DNA from: Annona cherimola
Lineage: Eukaryota; Streptophyta; Magnoliopsida; Magnoliales; Annonaceae
Length of the DNA stretch: 64,000 bases
Assembly (NCBI GenBank): GCA_030490835.1
Contig: CM059972.1
Location: forward strand, 90,939,137 to 91,003,136
Direction of reading: 5' to 3'
The notes under the pieces were generated by a model. It was not told the origin of the DNA, did not search any database, and worked only from the letters and a program-made list of their open reading frames with translations. The translations under genes and the position numbers were made by a program. Positions within the stretch are counted from its first letter, which is position 1. Each line of letters starts with the position of its first letter. This document shows, one piece after another, positions 1 through 11,013 of this stretch.

Positions 1-1017
1 AAAAAATAGAATAGTTATAGAAAATAAAAAGTTTTCCATTGAAAATTTTTATCATGAAACAAACACACACAGAGCAATATTGAGAGTTTTAAAATTCGTC
101 AATATAGGCTCTACTTTTACTGACTAATTTTAAAAACCATTAGTAGTAATATTTTAGAGTGTTAATTTCTCAATCATGGCAGGAAAAAAAAAACTATCAC
201 TACATGAGATTTCTATTGGAGTGTCTTGATGCTAAAAGAATATTAGGAAGTTTGAGCTCTTGTAAAAGTACATGAAAACTTGATTATATTGACTACAAAA
301 GGTATACTTTTAAATCCTTGATGTTATAAATTCTCAATCCTTGATGTTATAGACTCTCATTGAATATTATCTACGTTAAATACTTCATTTAAGTAGACAC
401 TACTGAAAATTTAATTGTGTTACCCACATTTTTTATTCCCTTTGACGATGAATCAAAATCTATCTACCTAATCTTTTAGAATCATTTAATTAATTAATCA
501 AGTTTCTTTCAAATTAAAGATTTTTCATTAGACAAATATATGAAGTCAATATAATAAAACGGTTTGATTTACATATAAATTTGAAAGTCGTATATGCAAT
601 AGCTATAGTCTAACAGTCTTAAACATCATTTCTAGGTGCATAAATAATTTTATAAATTATTAGTACGTTTAATGCATGTTTCATTTGTAAACAATATAAC
701 TCACCTATTTTGATTAAAATTATTTTAGTACGACATTGAAAAAAGATATAAAACAAAATGAAGATGTAGAGATAATCATCAAAAGTGGGCTTAGAAGCTA
801 ATGAGCGTGAAACACTGAAATCCTGCCCATGTATTCGAGCTGGTCTGGCGTCATTAAATACTCTACTCCCAACTCCTAAAAACCTCCAACCGTTTTCCGC
901 ACTTTAACAGATACAGACCCTGGGACTCGTTTCGACCCTTTTCGTTCCCCAACTTTTTCTTTGATTTTTCAGCTTGCTCAGGATAAAAAAGTTATTGTTG
1001 GGTTATAAGCAAACATA
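1..1017. other. AT-rich intergenic sequence
   Basis: I see no open reading frame, RNA gene or element end that can be supported here. The stretch is strongly AT-rich apart from a slightly more GC-rich patch near 830-960, which has no recognisable coding content. Confidence 0.5.
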
Positions 1018-1288
1018 GGGAATGTTTGAGAATGGATAAACTTTTGATGAAAAGTTTTGAAGGGTAAAAATTGTCAAATGATATGATATAATAAGAGTAA
1101 TAATGAGAAGTAAAGAAGATAAAATTAAAATAAATAGGTTAGTTGTATGAGTAGTTGTATAGAAATGATTGAAAAGTAGAACAGTTCTATAGGAAAATAT
1201 GAAATAATAATTAAAAATATGGTAGTTGTAAAAAGTTTTAAATTGAAAAGTTTTAACTTGATATTTTCTGCACATTACCAAACACACC
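1018..1288. mobile_element. Tourist-like MITE, degenerate copy
   Basis: About 270 bp without coding capacity. The left end reads GGGAATGTTTGAGAATGG and the right end CCAAACACACC, a decayed form of the inverted ends GGGTGTGTTTGG/CCAAACACACCC seen in the better copies at 18,055 and 23,735. The interior (ACTTTTGATGAAAAGTTTTG, then GTCAAATGATATGATATAAT, then AAAAGTTTTAACTTGA) matches those copies. No convincing target duplication remains. Assignment to the PIF/Harbinger (Tourist) superfamily rests on the 3-bp TTA/TAA duplications of the sister copies. Confidence 0.65.
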
Positions 1289-2215
1289 GGTAAACTTCTA
1301 AGTTTGTCTATTTATAATTTTAACCTCATTATTTTAATATTTAAATATATGACTCTCAAAGTTTTATAATTTTGCAAAAATAACTTCGAAGACAGAACCG
1401 AGTGAAAACAGCCGTTCACAATTTTCATTGGACAACAATATCCGAGTTATCTGTGCACTAAGGTTATTTTTTGCAAATATGTAAACTACAAGGTCAAAAT
1501 TTTAATTCCGCGAAGGGTTTTGTATTTTTAAGGTATCTTTCGATACTTTTCTTTATAATAATATAAAATTAATTTTTAATATTCGTGACTCTGGAAATTC
1601 TGAAGATACTAAATACATCGAAAACAAATTAATATAAGACTTTTTTTAAAAATATATATTTTAATTTTTTCTTGCATTTTATATTACAATATGACGAAAT
1701 TAAGTTTTAAATTTATTTATCACAAAAAAATTTCAATATTTGAAACGCAAAAAATTAATTTATTTAATTTGAGGAACATTATTTAAACTAAGTTTTGTAT
1801 TTTAAAGTATTTTGTATTTTTAACCATAATATTAGAAAAGTAATTTCTCAAATATTCATTTGTGAAAATTTTCAAAATCTAAAAAAATTAATCTATTTAA
1901 TAATGAACACTTCTGCAAAAAATAAAAGGGTAGTTTTAACTTTTAAGGCATTCATTGTATTTTTTATAAAATTATTTTTAAAATTAGTTAGGATTAAAAT
2001 TTTCACCATATGAAAGACACAAAATTTTATTATAACTGATGTGTCATCAAAAATGGGAAAAGTCCACCAACAGAGGGGAAAAAATAAGAGAGAGAAAGCG
2101 TCAAAATCCATCAAGTGCTTGAGAAAGACGTTGTACCGCATGTGTACAAAATTTAATATGCTGCCAGATCACTATTACATCGTATTTGGGACTTCCTTTG
2201 TCTTCCCCAAGAAGC
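1289..2215. other. AT-rich intergenic sequence
   Basis: No gene is recognised. Short open frames occur on both strands but are AT-driven and lack any familiar motif. The last nine bases (2,207-2,215, CCAAGAAGC) are the left target duplication of the Pack-MULE that follows. Confidence 0.5.
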
Positions 2216-2397
2216 GGAAAAATTGCGTCATAGACCCTCTAACTATGCGTATTAGCATTTTGGACCCCGATGTTTGCGTATTAGCATTTCAGACCCCCAA
2301 AAGTTTCGACGTTTGCATTTTACCCCCCGCGCCCTCACGGCATTAAAAAATCAGCGTCTTACAGTCCGAAATGACGAGAATACCCATTGACTGCCAC
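2216..2397 (+). repeat. Left terminal inverted repeat of the Pack-MULE
   Basis: About 182 bp, matching the reverse complement of 3,563-3,758 almost base for base, including the inner boundary GACTGCCAC. It contains a short internal direct repeat: the words GCGTATTAGCATTT and GACCCC each occur twice about 30-40 bp apart. Confidence 0.88.
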
Positions 2398-2471
2398 ATC
2401 AAACCTACCTCCATCATCCCTCAAGATTGGAAAGATCGGATTCGAGGGTCTCCAGGGTGGAGGGCGAGCGG

Positions 2472-2885
2472 GGGTATATGTGCCCAGAATCCCTGACGGC
2501 CTGGGTCGTGACGCAGAAATCGGATGTTTACACCTTTGGCGTGATGCTGCTAGAGCTGATGTCCGGAGAGGAGGCGTTCAAGTACAGGTACGTGCGGGAG
2601 AGGGGGGATTACGAAAGGATTTCGGTGGTGGAGACGGCGGCGAGGGTGGCGGAGGGGATGCTGTTGCGACAGTGGATGGATCGGAGGATGCATGATTCGT
2701 ATCCAGAAGACGTTGCGCAGAAGATGGTGCAACTGTCACTGGAGTGCGTGAACGTGGAATCAGCCAAGCGGCCGGACATGAAGCGTGTGGCCGGGAAGAT
2801 TTCGAAGCTCCTCCTCCAATCCCGTGACTAGGCAGAGCGGATGCAGCAGTTCCCTCCCTTCTCCGTCTCCATGGCCCCTCGTTGA
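2472..2885 (+). pseudogene. LysM-type receptor-like kinase, C-terminal kinase fragment
   Basis: This encodes the C-terminal half of a receptor-like protein kinase. The subdomain VIII motif GYMCPESL follows the activation segment, subdomain IX reads KSDVYTFGVMLLEL, and subdomain XI contains KRPDMKRVAGKISKL. The spacer GDYERISVVETA and the C-terminal ending FSVSMAPR, seen after an in-frame TAG at 2,829-2,831, match what I know of plant LysM receptor-like kinases, which sense chitin-like molecules at the plasma membrane. The real gene would supply an extracellular LysM region, a membrane segment and the kinase N-lobe, all absent here. The TAG probably replaced a tryptophan codon, and the frame then runs to TGA at 2,883-2,885. 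The ATP-binding and catalytic-loop residues are missing, so no active kinase can be made. It is a transposon-captured fragment. Another RLK subfamily is possible but less likely. Confidence 0.8.
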
Positions 2886-3194
2886 TGGAGTTCGACAACA
2901 TCGAACATGCCATTGAAGCTGGTTCCACTTTCATCCCACTTCCACTTGAGGTCTGATAATGTTGTTGTTGGGGAGCAGATTCGCAAATTCCTATTTACTA
3001 ATTTTCCTTGCTTTGATCTTGCACAGTGCTCTGATTGAGACATTGCATTGCAATACGCACAATGTTCATAACCATTGTTGTGAATTTGTTATTGATTCGT
3101 TAATTTATTCCTTTTGCTGCAAAAATAAGAATGTAATTTCTACCGATAAAAAAAAAGAATGTAATTTCGGAAACTTCATATGTTTTTTTCTCCC

Positions 3195-3545
3195 ACTTTG
3201 GGCTTTACTCGCTGCGTCAACTTCCGCGACCGTATTTTCAATGAAACCAACATCGACAAACGCTTCGCTGCTTCCCTCAAGAAAATCTGCCCTCCCTCCG
3301 GTGGCGACAACAACCTCAGCCGATTAGACTCCACACCTGCAAAATTCGATGTCTCTTACTTCCAGAACTTGGTTGCCCGGAAAGGGCTGCTGCACTCAGA
3401 CCAAGTGCTCTTCAATGGCGGATCCACAGATGGCCTTGTAAAAGGCTACAGCAAAAACCCTGCTGCATTCTCAGCTGACTTTGTCACTTCCATGATCAAG
3501 ATGGGCAATCTGAACTGGGAAATTCCGTGGCCCATAGTGGTGTGA
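3195..3545 (+). pseudogene. Class III peroxidase, captured C-terminal fragment
   Basis: The frame reads TLGFTRC, then RIFNETNIDKRFAASLKK, then LDSTPAKFDVSYFQNLV, GLLHSDQVLFNGGSTD and FSADFVTSMIKMGNL. These are the distal-half motifs of secreted plant class III (heme) peroxidases, which oxidise phenolics in the cell wall. Intact enzymes run about 320 residues; about 115 are present. The proximal heme-ligand histidine that normally precedes T-I-G is replaced by proline here (codon at 3,192-3,194), possibly because the captured part starts at an exon edge. The conserved C-terminal tail after KMG is replaced by unrelated residues ending at TGA 3,543-3,545, about 20 bp before the element's right inverted repeat. 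Without the distal histidine, the proximal ligand and the signal peptide it cannot be a working enzyme. It sits in the same orientation as the kinase fragment, so a fused transcript is possible. Confidence 0.88.
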
Positions 3546-3562
3546 AATGGCTGAGTGAAGAA

Positions 3563-3758
3563 GTGGCAGTCAATGGGTATTCTCGTCATTTCGGACTGTC
3601 AGACGCTAATTTTTTGACGCTGTGAGGGCGCGGGGGGGGGGGGGTGGGGGGTAAAATGCAAACGTCGAAACTTTTGGGGGTCTGAAATGCTAATACGCAA
3701 ACATCGGGGTCCAAAATGCCAATACGCATAGTTAGAGATTCTATGGCGCAATTTTCCC
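3563..3758 (-). repeat. Right terminal inverted repeat of the Pack-MULE
   Basis: Mirror of 2,216-2,397. It is slightly longer because of an expanded G-run at about 3,632-3,651. It is followed directly by the 9-bp target duplication CCAATAAGC at 3,759-3,767. Confidence 0.88.
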
Positions 3759-4084
3759 CCAATAAGCTTTACATGGCTGCCCCACTCAATGGCGTAATAT
3801 TTGCAGATATAAGCGGCTGCCCCGCTTAATTGTATGTCTACATGAAATATGAGAAAACACCTTAAAATATATTTTTTATTTTAAAAAATTTCTTCTATTA
3901 ATTATTTGTAATATCTTGAATTTTCCTCAAACACTAATATAAAAAATTAATTTCTCATTTTATAACAGACAAATATGTAAAATTTTCTTAAAACTATAAA
4001 AAATTTGTATAATTAAAAATCTGACCTCGCGTATATTTGCAAAATGAGCTTTGACAGTTTCATGTAATCCATTTTATATTTGAT
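3759..4084. other. AT-rich spacer
   Basis: Apart from the target duplication at its left edge, I see nothing recognisable between the Pack-MULE and the foldback element. Confidence 0.5.
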
Positions 4085-4985
4085 AGGTTAATAATTGATG
4101 CAACATCAAATTCATTCATTACATTTTACATCATACATTTATCTAGAAGATCAAGTTTTATCTAAATCAAATATGTACATGGGTTACATCTACATGGGTT
4201 ACATCTGTTTAAGAATAGATATGTCAAATATAATTAAGGAGAAATGCTTATATATATTCATAAATGTATTATAATATAAGAATATTTTATAAAAATATTT
4301 ATCAACATAGTACTAATATTTTAGATGATTTAGATATTAAAAATATTTCTTTAAAATTAATACTTAGTGTTAAACTATTTTATTACATTGATTTTACAAA
4401 TTTGTAGATAAGGCTTATGCATAATGGTACTAAACAAATGAAAGAATTTTTATGATAATATAAAGGATCTAACTTCTACAAAACCATTTTTTTCTATGTA
4501 ATTTTCTCTATTTTTAATATCTTGATGGTTGATAAAAAATTCACTTCATATATTATGTTTAACATCATTTATAGTATCTTAAAAACTCTTTTATTTGTCT
4601 AATATCACCATGTATGGGTCATATGTTTAACATCATTTATAATATCTTAAAAACTCTTTTATTCGTCTGATATCACCGTGTATGGATCATATTAAAAATC
4701 AATGTAATAAAATAGTTTAATATTAAATATTAATTCTAAAGTTATATTTTCAATATCTAAATCATTTAAAATATCATTTCTAAATGGATAATTGATTCTA
4801 TAAAGTATTATTATATTCTAATATACGTGTAAATGAATCTGAGAATTTTTTATAATTTACATATGAATTTATATTTTTAACAAATGTGGTTTATAAACAT
4901 ACTTGATGGGAAGGAAACTTGATTTTCTAGATAAACTAATGATGTTGAATATAATGAATTAATTGAATATTCCCTCAATAATTAA
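4085..4985. repeat. Nested foldback (long inverted repeat) element, MITE-like
   Basis: Two levels of inverted symmetry are visible. Outer arms near 4,090-4,165 (ATCTAGAAGATCAAGTTTTA) and 4,915-4,975 (AAACTTGATTTTCTAGAT) are reverse complements. Inner arms near 4,232-4,405 and 4,690-4,860 pair over most of their length (ATTTTATTACATTGATTTT against AAAATCAATGTAATAAAAT). The central loop holds a tandem duplication of about 68 bp at roughly 4,556-4,690. There is no coding capacity. This could be one foldback transposon or a MITE nested in another. No clear target duplication was found. Confidence 0.55.
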
Positions 4986-5949
4986 AATCTTAAAAATTGA
5001 AGGGTTAGTCTTAATATAAATAATGTTAAATATATTAAATAAAGTAAAATTTTCATTAATCATCAAAATATTAAAAAATAAAGGAGTTTCATAGAAGCAT
5101 TTCCATACAAAAATAACCTTAGAATTTTTTTTATTTGCAACTCAAACCAAGTACATATTTTCAATATTTTAACTTTAGAGATGTAAATTTAATAATATTG
5201 CTAACATAATAGCAATGAAGACTTTACTCGAGAAAAACTCGTCGTACTAGAATTCGAAGCAAGAACTAGCTACGCCAAAGTGGGACTCTTTGCTAGCATG
5301 CGAGACTATCGTGTGCTGTCACCTTGGAAGCTTCTAAGTTGTGGGAAAATACCCTGAACATTTTTTAATTTCGTATTCTTATAATGTACTTGTTCTTTTT
5401 TGAAGAAGAAAAATAATGTACTTGTTCTTGGTCATTAATGTGGTTGATATATATAACCATTCTGAATAAATGCATAGGTTTTTTATATAAGGCAGATATG
5501 AATGTACTTGGCCAGCATTAATTAGTTGGATATGTACCTGAAAAATAATTTAGAGATGTATAGAATTAATAGAATTGGACCAAAAGAAGGTGGTTGCAAT
5601 GATATCCTTTTTTTTTTTTGTCAGCAGATCAACTGACGTCTTCTTAAATATAGATGAGTTGGCACCAAATTAGTAAAATGGTGGCGAACTATAACAACTT
5701 GTGTTAGTTATTGCAAACAGGTGGGTAGATGTTCATAAAGTCATATCTCGTACGCGTCCCTGTTCTCTTATCCAGAAATTGATGTCATCTGTCTGTTTTT
5801 ACCAAACTTATCGGCCCGAAATAAAAGCGTTTTCAGGGTCTGGAATAATTAATGTTGCTGGAGACCTGAATTTGAGTTGTGGGCATTAAAATACTGAAGG
5901 ATTTCAATTTTCAAACCACGAGTAGAGAACGCGAGAAACAATACCCAGA
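4986..5949. other. AT-rich intergenic sequence
   Basis: No supported feature. A poly-T run lies near 5,609-5,620, and a short stretch of ordinary base composition near 5,220-5,345 shows no coding motif. A 62-codon open frame at 5,701-5,889 resembles nothing I know. Confidence 0.45.
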
Positions 5950-6105
5950 ATGGTAAAAGTAGTATTAAAATTTAAAAAAATATCAATACAATAAAAATAA
6001 TAAAACTTAATACGTATGTTAAATATATTTAGATTAATAATTATATAAAATTTTTTCAAAAAAATAAAAAATAAGTTAAGGCACTTAGGTGCACTGTATC
6101 GGGGC
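5950..6105. repeat. Half copy of the GGATCC-ended foldback MITE family
   Basis: The stretch from a run of A-rich sequence through TTTAGATTAATAATTATATA to GCACTTAGGTGCACTG and TATCGGGGCCC aligns with the right half of the complete element at 14,971-15,315 (TTAGATTAACACTTGTATA, then GCACCTGGGTGCACAGGATCGG). Only one arm is present and the terminal GGATCC has become GGGCCC. It is a truncated relic. Confidence 0.45.
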
Positions 6106-6849
6106 CCTTCTTATCCCAAATAGTGCAAACATGCCAAGTAACAAAAAATATAACTAAGAAAAGTTGCATGAATGACAATTACATAATAAAATACAAGATA
6201 AAGATTAATTTGTACATATATTTAAAATTGTGTTCAACATTAATTAAATTAAATTAAAATTTATGCTGATTAAGAATATTTTTAAATTAAAATGGCTAGC
6301 ACATGAAGCTAGCTACTAAACAAAAATAAAATGAAAAGTGTGTCCTTATTTTGACCTTTTTAAGTACTAAGCGATAACAGTCACCACTTTGAATAACTTA
6401 GTAGTTGATCTGAGTACACGTAAAGGTGTATAGGATTGGTGGTCCAAGTTCGAAGTTGCATAAAGGCACTATCTTATTCACTTCTCTCCTAGAGTTGTCC
6501 TTCTAAAAAAATTATGAACTTATTGTAGTACTCTTCTCATTTCCCACAAAATTTCTTGTTTTACACCACATTTGATAACTTTCTCATATTTGGAATTTGG
6601 GATAAAATATATAGCCATCTGTGCTATTTTTAAAAATATGTGGTAATATCTATAAACAGGGGCAAAAGTTGCGGTCATATTTGTAATTAATTCTAAAAAT
6701 TGTTATAACATTCTAATCTATTTGTGAATAAATTTAAATAATTTTTATATTTTATATAGGATTATGAATGTTTTTAAGTAGGTGCTCAAAACTTTGATAA
6801 AAATTATTTTTCAACTAAATGAAGTTAAACAAATTTTCATGAGTTTTTA
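6106..6849. other. AT-rich intergenic sequence
   Basis: Nothing recognised. A fossil copia LTR probably begins near the right edge, but its left end is too decayed to place exactly. Confidence 0.4.
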
Positions 6850-7951
6850 TGGTTACTCTTTTGATTGATTTTGATGATGATAAAATGAACTTGATTTAAT
6901 AATCTTGATTTTGAAAGTGTTTTTCAGGTCAATATGAGGTTGAGGTTGAGATTGGTTTGTGCACTTTTAGAAAATGTAAGATTGAAATAAGCATGTGTCT
7001 TTATGAAATTATCTCTTAGTTGTAATAAGATAAAAACTTTTAAGAGGTTGCTCTGAATTGAAAACTTATATTTATCTTGTGAATGAAATCGTGTATTAAT
7101 GCGCCTTGAGTTTTTGAAATTGTGAATGGAATATAGTTTCGAAATTGCTTCACTTGGAAAATGAATGAAATATATTTTTGAGATTCTTTCCACCAAGATT
7201 GAATTTAGCAAAATAAGCAAAAGGTCAAACTTTTTCTTCCAAAAGATGAATTATTTCGTGGAGAAAATTCTATCTTTAGAAAGAGTAAAAACAGGTCAGC
7301 GTTTTACTATAGAGTTTTTTGGGCAGCAAATTTAAATTTTGAAGGAAGTTAGATGAGCATGGAGTCTTTCCGTCCTATCTTTTAAACCACATTTAAAGAT
7401 TCTCTGGGGGTTATTAAAGGAGCTAATGGGAGAGCTAATAAGCATCAACAAAGGTACCTAAGTGCAAGTATGAAGACTTCAAAGTGCTTCATTATAAGAT
7501 TGCTTTTGGTTAAGATTTAAACGCAAAGTTGAATGCAAATTCTTGAAGGTGTTGCTGCTAGATATTCAAAGCTATAAATTATTGAACAATCAAGAGTTGC
7601 CGCCCTTGCAGATGTAATAAATTGATTTACTTTTGTTTTATATTACTTTGGTATTAATGGTGATCAAATCAAGAAAAAGTAAATTAAAGTCTCAATTATT
7701 TCATGAACTCACCTAGAACTTGGTATAAATTCAGAAGATAGTTGAACTAATTTTACTACTGTAACTTGTATATTGAAGTTAACTAGTGGAGTCCAGGTCT
7801 CGTGTACTTGGAGAGTAGACTGGGTCTAAGATTAACCAAACCACTGTAAGTATTTTTGTATTTGTAGTCTGTTTTTATTATTTAGATTGTATTTTGCTCG
7901 ATTTATATCATTCTGTCAAAGTTCTTTGAACAACACTGTATGGGGTCAACA
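6850..7951 (+). repeat. Fossil Ty1/copia LTR (left end approximate)
   Basis: The end of this stretch aligns with the end of the Sirevirus-like LTR at 29,247-30,904. Both share a run of TGGAGTCCAGGTCTC-like sequence, then AACCAAACCACTGTAA (AACCACTATAAAAACC there), then GCTCGATTTATAT, and both stop at GTCAACA/GACCAACA before the primer-binding site. Divergence is heavy and it lacks the GTCGAC dyads of the young element, so it is an old relative rather than the same subfamily. Confidence 0.55.
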
Positions 7952-7953
7952 AT

Positions 7954-7965
7954 TGATATTATAAC
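7954..7965 (+). other. Decayed primer-binding site of the fossil copia element
   Basis: TGATATTATAAC lies three bases after the LTR end, at the same spot as TGGTATCAGAGC in the young element. Three of the four differences are transitions of the C-to-T/G-to-A kind. It is followed by AGTTCTTTGAATTTAACAAAGAGAT, matching in pieces the sequence after the intact site. Confidence 0.5.
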
Positions 7966-7969
7966 ATAG

Positions 7970-9060
7970 TTCTTTGAATTTAACAAAGAGATGATATCAC
8001 TAATGAAACAACTCATGATAGTTACTTTGAATGTCATTTTGCTACACGTCCTCCCTAATTTAATAGTTTTGATTTTGTGCGTTAAAAACTTAAAGTGTTT
8101 CTTATGGGACATAATATGAAACTATGAAGAGTTGTTATCCAATTTAAACTTACCTATAGATGTATTTCTACTATTTTGACTCAATAATAAACTAAACAAG
8201 TGTAACAAAATGTTAAACTATTGAATGCCTTATATTGCTCTTTTTCTTCATCTAAATTTAATAAAATTTTCTCTTGTGTTCAATAAAAGAGGTATAGGAT
8301 ACTCTTTTCTGTCACTCATTGAGAAACGTTTCAAGTTTAAAAGTCAAAAAATGATATACTCATATATGATTATAAATTATTTGCAACAAAGCATATCAAA
8401 TCTATATTTTAGATGACTTATAAGTTCACTGACATTATAAATAACCTCAAGGGTTATGATAAATCTATTGAAATAACAAAGCAAGTAAAAAAGGCGCTTT
8501 GTTCTTTCCTTACAACATGGACCGCTCAAATGACTGCAATTGAGGATGTCAAAGTTCTCACCACTATGATTGTTGATCAATTGATTGTCTCTTTAACAAA
8601 CTTATGAAATTATTCTAAAAAGAATGATTAAAAATATTTTAAAGGTAAGAAGTCACTTAGTTTAAAAGCTAATCTGGATATATCTTCTGATGATACTGGT
8701 AATGATGATGAAGAAATTGTAATGCTCATTAAGAAATTTAGAAAGTTTGTCATCAGAAATACGTCAAATGAGAATAAAGCTATAACAACAAGGAAAATTC
8801 AAAAGAAAGCTATTAATAAGATTATATAAAAAAATCAAAGGCAATTATAACAATCTAACGAAGATGAGATATTTCAAGGGTAGAGGATATAAATGTCTTA
8901 AGAAATCGTGTCTTTCTCCACAAATTAAGAACTTTTTAGATTGAAGAAAAGTGAAAGTTATGAACCTTAAAATTATAGTAAAACTTCTCCTTTAGTCAAT
9001 TCTAAGTCTAATAATAAAAGAACTCAAACTGCAAATCATATTTTAAAGCATATCTTAAAA
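7970..9060 (+). pseudogene. Ty1/copia gag relic
   Basis: The clearest block is the frame at 8,413-8,607, where the residue order (IINNLKGYDKSIEITKQVKK, then ALCSFLTTWTAQMTAIEDVK) parallels the gag of the young copia element at 31,384-31,560 (ITNALKGLGKAISESEQVMK, then ALPESWTPKITAIEEAN). After a stop, the frame continues with DDEEIVMLIKKFRKFV, matching DDEIALLTKRFRKFV of the young element. N-terminal traces (TRPP) appear near 8,046. Many stops and shifts make it non-functional. No pol follows, so the rest of the element was lost. It would have encoded the capsid-like particle protein of a retrotransposon. Confidence 0.72.
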
Positions 9061-10321
9061 TATATAGTGCTTGGTCTGCACATGTGCATGCGACATGCCA
9101 ACTAGGCTCTTAAAAACTCCAAAATATAAGTTTTCTTCCTTCCATTCATTCGATTGCATTAAGGAGTGAGAGAAAATGAGAAGAAGACAGAGAAGGAATA
9201 GAAAAGGAGGTGCTACTACTATCACCATTTGTCGTTGCTACTCATCACCGAAGGAGCCAAACTTGCTATTATGTTGCTAGAAAATAAGGAGGTGAGGAGC
9301 TGCTCGTATTCCATTTATTTTTTGGGATTTTCTTCTTATTTTCACCATGCATGTTAAGATTTTGTATGTTTTGAAAGAATGTGCAAGTATAATATAGGAT
9401 AGTTCTCCTTTAGGGATAGTTCTTCTTTAACTATTAATATCTGTATTAAATAATTATTTCACATATCCGTTGCAATTGGTGCATGTGAAACCCCAAACTT
9501 TAGGTTCTCTTATCTCGTAATTTCTAATCTTTGTTCTGCCTTCTTGAGATCAACTTTCTTTTTCTATTTTCTTTTTTTTTCTTATCTTATTCTCTTAATT
9601 TTAGTCTAAAAGTATTTAAATTTAACGTCTTGAGTTCCAAATTTTCTATGGATCGATATTTTATATATTACAATTTACAATCCGTACACTTACGAAGAAA
9701 TTGTGAACAATAGGACCAAAAATATAAATTAAAAGGTATAATAATATTTATATATTATATAAGGTTGCCTCCTGACCACCCCCCACCCGAAATTTTAAAA
9801 ATGCATTTGGTATAATAATATTTAAATATTATATAAGGTTTAATTTCCCATCCTTGAAAAACCCCCTCCTTGAAACTTCCTAGTTGGATTAAATGATAGA
9901 TAAGAATTTCTAGGTGACTTTTAATTACACCAATGAAAACCTTTCCTTCTTGAATATTTTTTCTGCAAAAATCTGTCCTTTGATTTTCCCCGTGAAAATG
10001 TTTGCTTTCTTCACCTTATCTCATTTGTGGTGTGTCCTCCTTTTCCTGGACCTTTTATGTCCAGCTACAAGCAACAATAACTTCCGCTGTTTAATTAGTA
10101 TACCGCATACAGGTTCCTCTTCGTGCTATTTTATATGAGAAGTGATAGAATTTTTTATAAAATATTTTTTATATAAAAATTTTTTATATAAAAATTTTTG
10201 AAATATAAAAAAATGATATGATATGACAAATGTATTGGTATTTGTGTAAAAATAATTAAAAAAGTAAAGTAGTTGTACAGAAAAAAATGAAAAAATATTT
10301 AATTAAAATAAGATAATTATA
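9061..10321. other. AT-rich intergenic sequence with a small direct repeat
   Basis: No gene is recognised. A word of about 35 bp (GGTATAATAATATTTA then ATATTATATAAGGTT) occurs twice, at about 9,735-9,766 and 9,808-9,840. Near 10,145-10,205 there are short tandem TTTTTATATAAAAA units. Open frames at 9,531-9,713 and 9,914-10,138 have no familiar motif. Confidence 0.45.
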
Positions 10322-11013
10322 GGGGCTGTTTGGCATGGAAGAAAACTTTGGGACGTTTTTTCAGCCAAAAATTTTTCACGCATTAAATGATCTCTGACAG
10401 AAAGGCCGGCCATTTTGTCAAGTTCATATATTTCCATGAGACACTGACGCAGCTAAAGGTGAATAATATTCGCAGCTGTCATGCCCAAATCAGTGTACAC
10501 GTAAGCTATTTTCTGGGCATTGGGTTGAAATTCTCTATTCGCGCAGGTAATACGGAAAGCTTGAAAAGACAAGTTTGCGTTTGAAGGTGTGTTCGGGAAT
10601 GAATAAAATTTTTGATGAAAAGTTATAGAGATGAGAAGTTATTAAATGATGTGATATGATAGGGATAATGACGATGAATAAATAGGATAAAATTGAAATA
10701 TATAAGTTAGTTGTGTTGGTAGTTGTGTAGAAATGATTAAAAAGTAGTGTAGTTGTATAGAAAAATATGAAAAAATGATTAAAAAATAGGATAATTGTGG
10801 AAAGTGAAAAGTTTTATATTGAAAAGTTTTAACTTGACAATTTTTTGTTGTTACCAAACACACCCTGGGTGCTCAAGGTTGAAAAGTTTTACACGTGAAT
10901 ATGAGTTTTCGTTGTTACCAAATAGCCCCATAAAGAATAAAAATTTTGGATTGAAAAGTTTTTGTAAAAAATTTTAAATTTAAAGGTTTTATGGCTGGTT
11001 GCCAAACAGCTCC
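10322..11013. mobile_element. Terminal-inverted-repeat element (GGGGCTGTTTGGCA ends) with a nested MITE
   Basis: The left end GGGGCTGTTTGGCA and the right end TGCCAAACAGCTCC are inverted repeats. The superfamily is unclear (hAT-like or Tourist-like ends), because no target duplication can be seen. The element contains a Tourist-like MITE at 10,586-10,865. There is no transposase; an open frame at 10,387-10,584 lies inside and is not recognised. Confidence 0.55.
10586..10865. mobile_element. Tourist-like MITE (nested)
   Basis: Ends GGTGTGTTCGGGAA and CCAAACACACCC, with the family interior (GATGAAAAGTTATAGAGATG, then GTGATATGATAGGGATAATG, then AAAAGTTTTAACTTGACAA). The copy is close to those at 18,055 and 23,735. 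It sits inside another inverted-repeat element and therefore arrived later. Confidence 0.72.

Larger units (their letters stand above)
2216..3758. mobile_element. Pack-MULE carrying two captured host gene fragments
   Basis: A 1.54-kb non-autonomous Mutator-like element. Long inverted repeats lie at 2,216-2,397 and 3,563-3,758. Their outer ends read GGAAAAATTGCG and, on the other strand, GGGAAAATTGCG. The flanks are nine-base direct repeats with one mismatch, CCAAGAAGC (2,207-2,215) and CCAATAAGC (3,759-3,767), the duplication length typical of Mutator-like elements. Between the ends lie two unrelated host sequences in the same orientation: the end of a LysM-type receptor kinase and a class III peroxidase fragment. 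About 310 bp between them (2,886-3,194) has no recognised coding content. The interior is far more GC-rich than the surroundings in the kinase part, as expected for captured exons. There is no transposase, so any movement would need a MULE transposase from elsewhere. Confidence 0.88.

Noticed and set aside
2041..2346. Open frame of 101 codons upstream of the kinase fragment
   Set aside because: It runs across the Pack-MULE boundary and through the inverted repeat, so it cannot be an ancestral gene.
5701..5889. 62-codon open frame with near-normal composition
   Set aside because: No recognised motif, no duplicate copy and no promoter or splice context.
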